From positions 1-11,481 of the forward strand of contig DBTI01000247.1 in the NCBI GenBank assembly GCA_002306975.1: 11,481 nt of DNA, written 5' to 3'. The DNA is from Ruminococcaceae bacterium UBA1320. Lineage in GTDB: Bacteria; Bacillota; Clostridia; Oscillospirales; Ethanoligenentaceae. Each line of letters begins with the position of its first letter. Position 1 is the first letter of the stretch. The notes under the pieces were generated by a model. It was given only the letters and a program-made list of their open reading frames with translations. It was not told the origin of the DNA and did not search any database. Both the position numbers and the translations under genes were made by a program. Shown piece by piece: positions 11,120 to 11,481 of the stretch.

Positions 11120-11481
11120 CTTCAACCACCACAAATTTACTGTCTTTGAGCATATAAAACGTGTCTGACTTAATTCTCTTGCCGTCCACTTTGGCAGATT
11201 TTACGGTTTTTCTATGATAATCTCCGCTTTCGTCCCTTAACCACTCTGCAAGAACAATCCAACATCCCAATTCCCCTTTTGCTTTTCCCTCAATTCCAAG
11301 AGAAATAGCAACGGATTCCTCACCATCAACGGTAGCCGCGCTGCGATTGCCAGTGTTGGTAGCCGCGCTTTGATAGCCAGTGTTGGTAGCTGCGCTGTAA
11401 TCGCCAGTGTTGGTAGCTGCGCTGTAATCGCCAGTGTTGGTAGCCGCGCTGCGATTGCCAGTGTTGGTAGCTGCGCTGTAA
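11112..11481 (-). CDS. TNTGxxSAA-repeat protein, C-terminal part (DUF7666-like)
   Basis: The frame enters from the right edge and ends at TGA 11112-11114, 122 residues visible. The first part is five full and one partial copy of a nine-residue repeat TNTGxxSAA, in which only the xx pair changes (NR, DY, DY, YQ, NR). Then follows a compact C-terminal domain: VDGEESVAISLGIEGKAKG, GCWIVLAEW, VKSAKVDGKRIKSDTFYML and KFVVVEDV. From memory this tail belongs to phage proteins whose N-terminal domain is DUF7666; the N-terminus is outside the window, so this cannot be confirmed here. Such repeats probably form a beta-helix-like rod. Function unknown. The stop overlaps the start of the 58-residue gene. 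Confidence 0.7.
   Translation of the reverse strand, partial: YSAATNTGNRSAATNTGDYSAATNTGDYSAATNTGYQSAATNTGNRSAATVDGEESVAISLGIEGKAKGELGCWIVLAEWLRDESGDYHRKTVKSAKVDGKRIKSDTFYMLKDSKFVVVEDV
11331..11481 (-). repeat. 27-bp coding tandem repeat (TNTGxxSAA)
   Basis: Direct repeats of 27 bases begin at 11331, 11358, 11385, 11412, 11439 and 11466 (last one cut by the window edge). Most bases are identical; changes gather in the six bases that encode the variable pair and at silent third positions (gccgcg or gctgcg). The period equals nine codons and the frame stays open through all copies. Confidence 0.9.

Noticed and set aside
11331..11481. CRISPR-like regular repeats
   Set aside because: There are no unique spacers; the 27-base unit is continuous, in frame and encodes a known type of protein repeat.
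11331..11481. Diversity-generating retroelement target
   Set aside because: The variable positions are not an adenine-specific pattern, and no reverse transcriptase or template repeat is in the window.

Overview
The window looks like part of a tailed-phage (siphovirus-type) genome or prophage from a low-GC, Gram-positive host, most likely a member of the Clostridia. The reasons are the strong Gram-positive type Shine-Dalgarno sites, the packing of small zinc-ribbon and helix-turn-helix genes, the PBSX-like terminase, the DUF1492-type regulator and the ERF/Gp157/NinB-like/RusA-like set. No integrase, repressor, lysis or tail gene is visible, so lytic and temperate lifestyles cannot be told apart. 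Every gene I can support reads leftward on the minus strand. Most neighbours touch or overlap by 1-17 bases (ATGA, GTGA, TAATG junctions), as in one long operon.

Layout in order of transcription (right to left). From 11481 to about 10670: the C-terminal end of a protein with 9-residue TNTGxxSAA repeats, a CxxC...CxC protein and a small HTH protein. From 10670 to 8217 is the recombination and ssDNA module: Gp157-like protein (broken by an in-frame amber codon), ERF ssDNA-annealing protein, NinB-like protein, small HNH protein, an acidic 39-residue ORF and SSB. From 8171 to 7338 is a radical SAM protein. From 7329 to 5199: a replication initiator/organizer that carries an iteron-like repeat cluster (candidate origin), DnaB-like helicase and a 32-residue ORF. 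From 5208 to 2511: RusA-like resolvase, then a run of small zinc-ribbon proteins with an HNH endonuclease and short unknown ORFs. From 2518 to 1806: an HTH protein and a DUF1492-type regulator, probably the end of the early operon. A predicted promoter inside the end of that gene is followed at once by a strong terminator (1714-1756). Then come the late packaging genes: a small zinc protein, terminase small subunit and terminase large subunit, which runs off the left edge.

The genes form a replication, recombination and packaging block. The initiator loads the helicase at an origin probably inside its own gene. SSB, ERF, NinB-like, HNH and RusA-like proteins process DNA and make concatemers, and the terminase packages them. 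The promoter-leader-terminator arrangement before the terminase resembles the lambda PR'/tR' switch.

The most unusual observations are: (1) two, possibly three, genes whose expected start position is ACG behind a good Shine-Dalgarno site; (2) an 11/12-bp DNA-level repeat cluster inside the initiator gene; (3) the amber codon in the Gp157-like gene; (4) a possible short leader RNA carrying an anti-Shine-Dalgarno-like segment before the late genes. All family names come from reading the translated sequences by eye; no database search was possible.
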